From positions 52,879-116,878 of the forward strand of contig NZ_JAHOPF010000007.1 in NCBI RefSeq assembly GCF_019038595.1: DNA of 64,000 bases, in the 5' to 3' direction. The position numbers and the translations under genes are program-made. Source of the DNA: Kaistella soli. Lineage in GTDB: Bacteria > Bacteroidota > Bacteroidia > Flavobacteriales > Weeksellaceae. Under the pieces are notes generated by a model, which was not told where the DNA came from, searched no databases, and saw only the letters and a list, made by a program, of their open reading frames with translations. Position 1 is the stretch's first letter; the number at the start of each line of letters is the position of its first letter. Shown piece by piece: positions 63,259 through 64,000 of the stretch.

Positions 63259-63706
63259 AATTTTGCGTCACTTTAGATCCAAAATATCTTTTGTCAGAAA
63301 GATAAAGCATTTGTTTGACGGAAGAATTGTTAGTTTTGAAATTGTCAGAATTCTTTATTTTAAAAATCGCATTTTGCTTATCGCGCGCTGAAATTTTCAA
63401 CGTAAAAGTGTGATAATAGTCGCCAATTGCTGACATTGATTTGTTGTCTTGTAAATCAAATTTGTCTTTTAAAAATATTTGTTGTTCTTCAACAAGTTCT
63501 TTTGCGTTATTCTTTGTAAAAAGTTGGTCTTCAAACGCAGTCCACAGTACTATCGATAATATAAAAACTCCAAAAATTATTGTTAAATACTTTCCTGTCT
63601 TTGGGTGACCAAATTTTTTTGGAATAAAATATAATAAAAGTCCAAGCCCGATTGGAAGTCCAACAAAAACAAGAATAAAAAGCCCTATTAGTAAAATTTC
63701 GTCCAA
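63215..63706 (-). CDS. Small membrane protein, probably truncated by a frameshift
   Basis: The protein as read has 163 residues. Two membrane helices (about 4-27 and 37-55) are followed by an outside domain with EEQQIFLKDKFDLQDNKSMSAIGDYYHTF and LKISARDKQNAIFKIKNSD. The frame ends in VKRVFPT after leaving the better-looking frame at 63127-63258. I do not recognise the family. It is flanked by CCTATAAC (63751) and GTTATAGG (63111), which suggests a mobile gene cassette. Confidence 0.6.
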   Translation of the reverse strand: MDEILLIGLFILVFVGLPIGLGLLLYFIPKKFGHPKTGKYLTIIFGVFILSIVLWTAFEDQLFTKNNAKELVEEQQIFLKDKFDLQDNKSMSAIGDYYHTFTLKISARDKQNAIFKIKNSDNFKTNNSSVKQMLYLSDKRYFGSKVTQNYETSNAFVKRVFPT

Positions 63707-63752
63707 TCTTTTAGTTGTGTTTTTTGGTTATGCGTTCCGTCCTAAAATGACC

Positions 63753-63882
63753 TATAACGGTTGGGTATTTCTGCAGGCGGGGATTATTATAACTGATATT
63801 TGTAAATATAACGAAATAATCAATTAGCGAAAATCTCTATGATGTAAACTTCAACTCCGCTAATAGAAATGCCGTGTTGAAC
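63753..63882. repeat. attC-like imperfect inverted repeat
   Basis: Outer bases AAC (63756) and GTTGAAC (63876-63882) frame two arms: GGTATTTCT with GGCGG on the left (63764-63780) and CCGC with AGAAATGCC on the right (63857-63873). They can pair with spacers, as in integron attC sites. The right core fits GTTRRRY; the left one does not fit RYYYAAC exactly. Confidence 0.35.
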
Positions 63883-63918
63883 TAAACCTCCGGTAGCTTT
63901 TTCGATTCGCCGTTTTAG

Positions 63919-63926
63919 TAATTTTG
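63919..63926 (+). promoter_or_regulatory. -7 box before the gene start at the window edge
   Basis: TAATTTTG matches TAnnTTTG 26 bp before an ATG at 63953. No -33 TTTG lies at the usual distance. Confidence 0.35.
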
Positions 63927-63952
63927 TTTTTTTAACAATCAAAACATTTACT

Positions 63953-64000
63953 ATGGCTACAAAAAAAAATCTCCGGAGGATGTAAGGACGAACAAAATTT
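63953..64000 (+). other. Possible gene start interrupted at an A9 tract (partial)
   Basis: ATGGCTAC is followed by nine A (63961-63969) and then TCTCCGGAGGATGTAAGG. As written, translation stops after 10 codons. With one more or two fewer A the frame would read MATKKKSPEDVRTNKI (or one Lys less) and stay open to the window end. I do not assign a product. Confidence 0.35.

Overview
The window looks like chromosomal DNA of a Bacteroidota bacterium, most likely family Weeksellaceae and Chryseobacterium-like. The signs are a 973-residue SecD-SecF fusion, a 550-residue signal peptidase I, a type IX secretion sorting domain, a GSCFA protein, short LID-less adenylate kinase, AT-rich spacers, almost no Shine-Dalgarno sequences, and repeated TAnnTTTG (-7) promoter boxes. 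The genus is an inference from gene content and order, not from a marker gene.

Region by region. 1-2700 is accessory: the 3' end of a GH28 polygalacturonase, a frameshifted second copy of its tail 1.5 kb further on, a secreted tandem-repeat protein between them, and a SanA/YdcF-like protein. 2819-8943 is a tight six-gene minus-strand operon of mostly unknown function: two tandem DUF4407-type membrane coiled-coil proteins, a membrane-anchored transglutaminase-like cysteine peptidase, a small membrane protein, a lipoprotein and an unrecognised leader gene. It is the best candidate here for an undescribed system. 9459-10136 holds a GC-richer hypothetical gene behind four 11-bp tandem repeats. 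Two identical tRNA-Asp genes follow, then thioredoxin and a cysteine desulfurase.

12600-16197 encodes a polyprenyl-phosphate arabinose pathway (UbiA-type phosphoribosyltransferase, DprE1, DprE2, HAD phosphatase). 16284-25883 holds envelope and cell-cycle housekeeping: OmpA lipoprotein, lipocalin, S8 protease, WbqC, LepB, DapB, DUF5683, ParB, ParA and TonB, with a pair of inverted DnaA boxes between parA and tonB that may mark an origin. 26202-32073 carries purA diverging from hpt-adk-obg, then a DEAD-box helicase with a long structured leader.

32121-41800 holds TatD, GSCFA, a prenyl diphosphate synthase, a PiT phosphate transporter with its DUF47 partner, DeaD helicase, DUF2461, TlpA and a GH13 amylase. 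42012-48440 holds polysaccharide genes (flippase, methyltransferase, two GT2) plus an amidohydrolase whose 5' end has been rewritten by an inserted REP-associated transposase element. 48444-60728 is housekeeping (YciI, PolA, PAP2, TatA, MFS, SecDF, PQQ-type sugar dehydrogenase, HemN) with one IS200-like transposase next to a duplicated 106-bp multi-hairpin repeat.

60834-64000 is accessory again: a two-DTG aspartic protease beside an XRE-membrane fusion, then two decayed small genes flanked by cassette-like inverted repeats, and an out-of-frame gene start at the window edge. No rRNA, CRISPR array or complete insertion sequence was seen.
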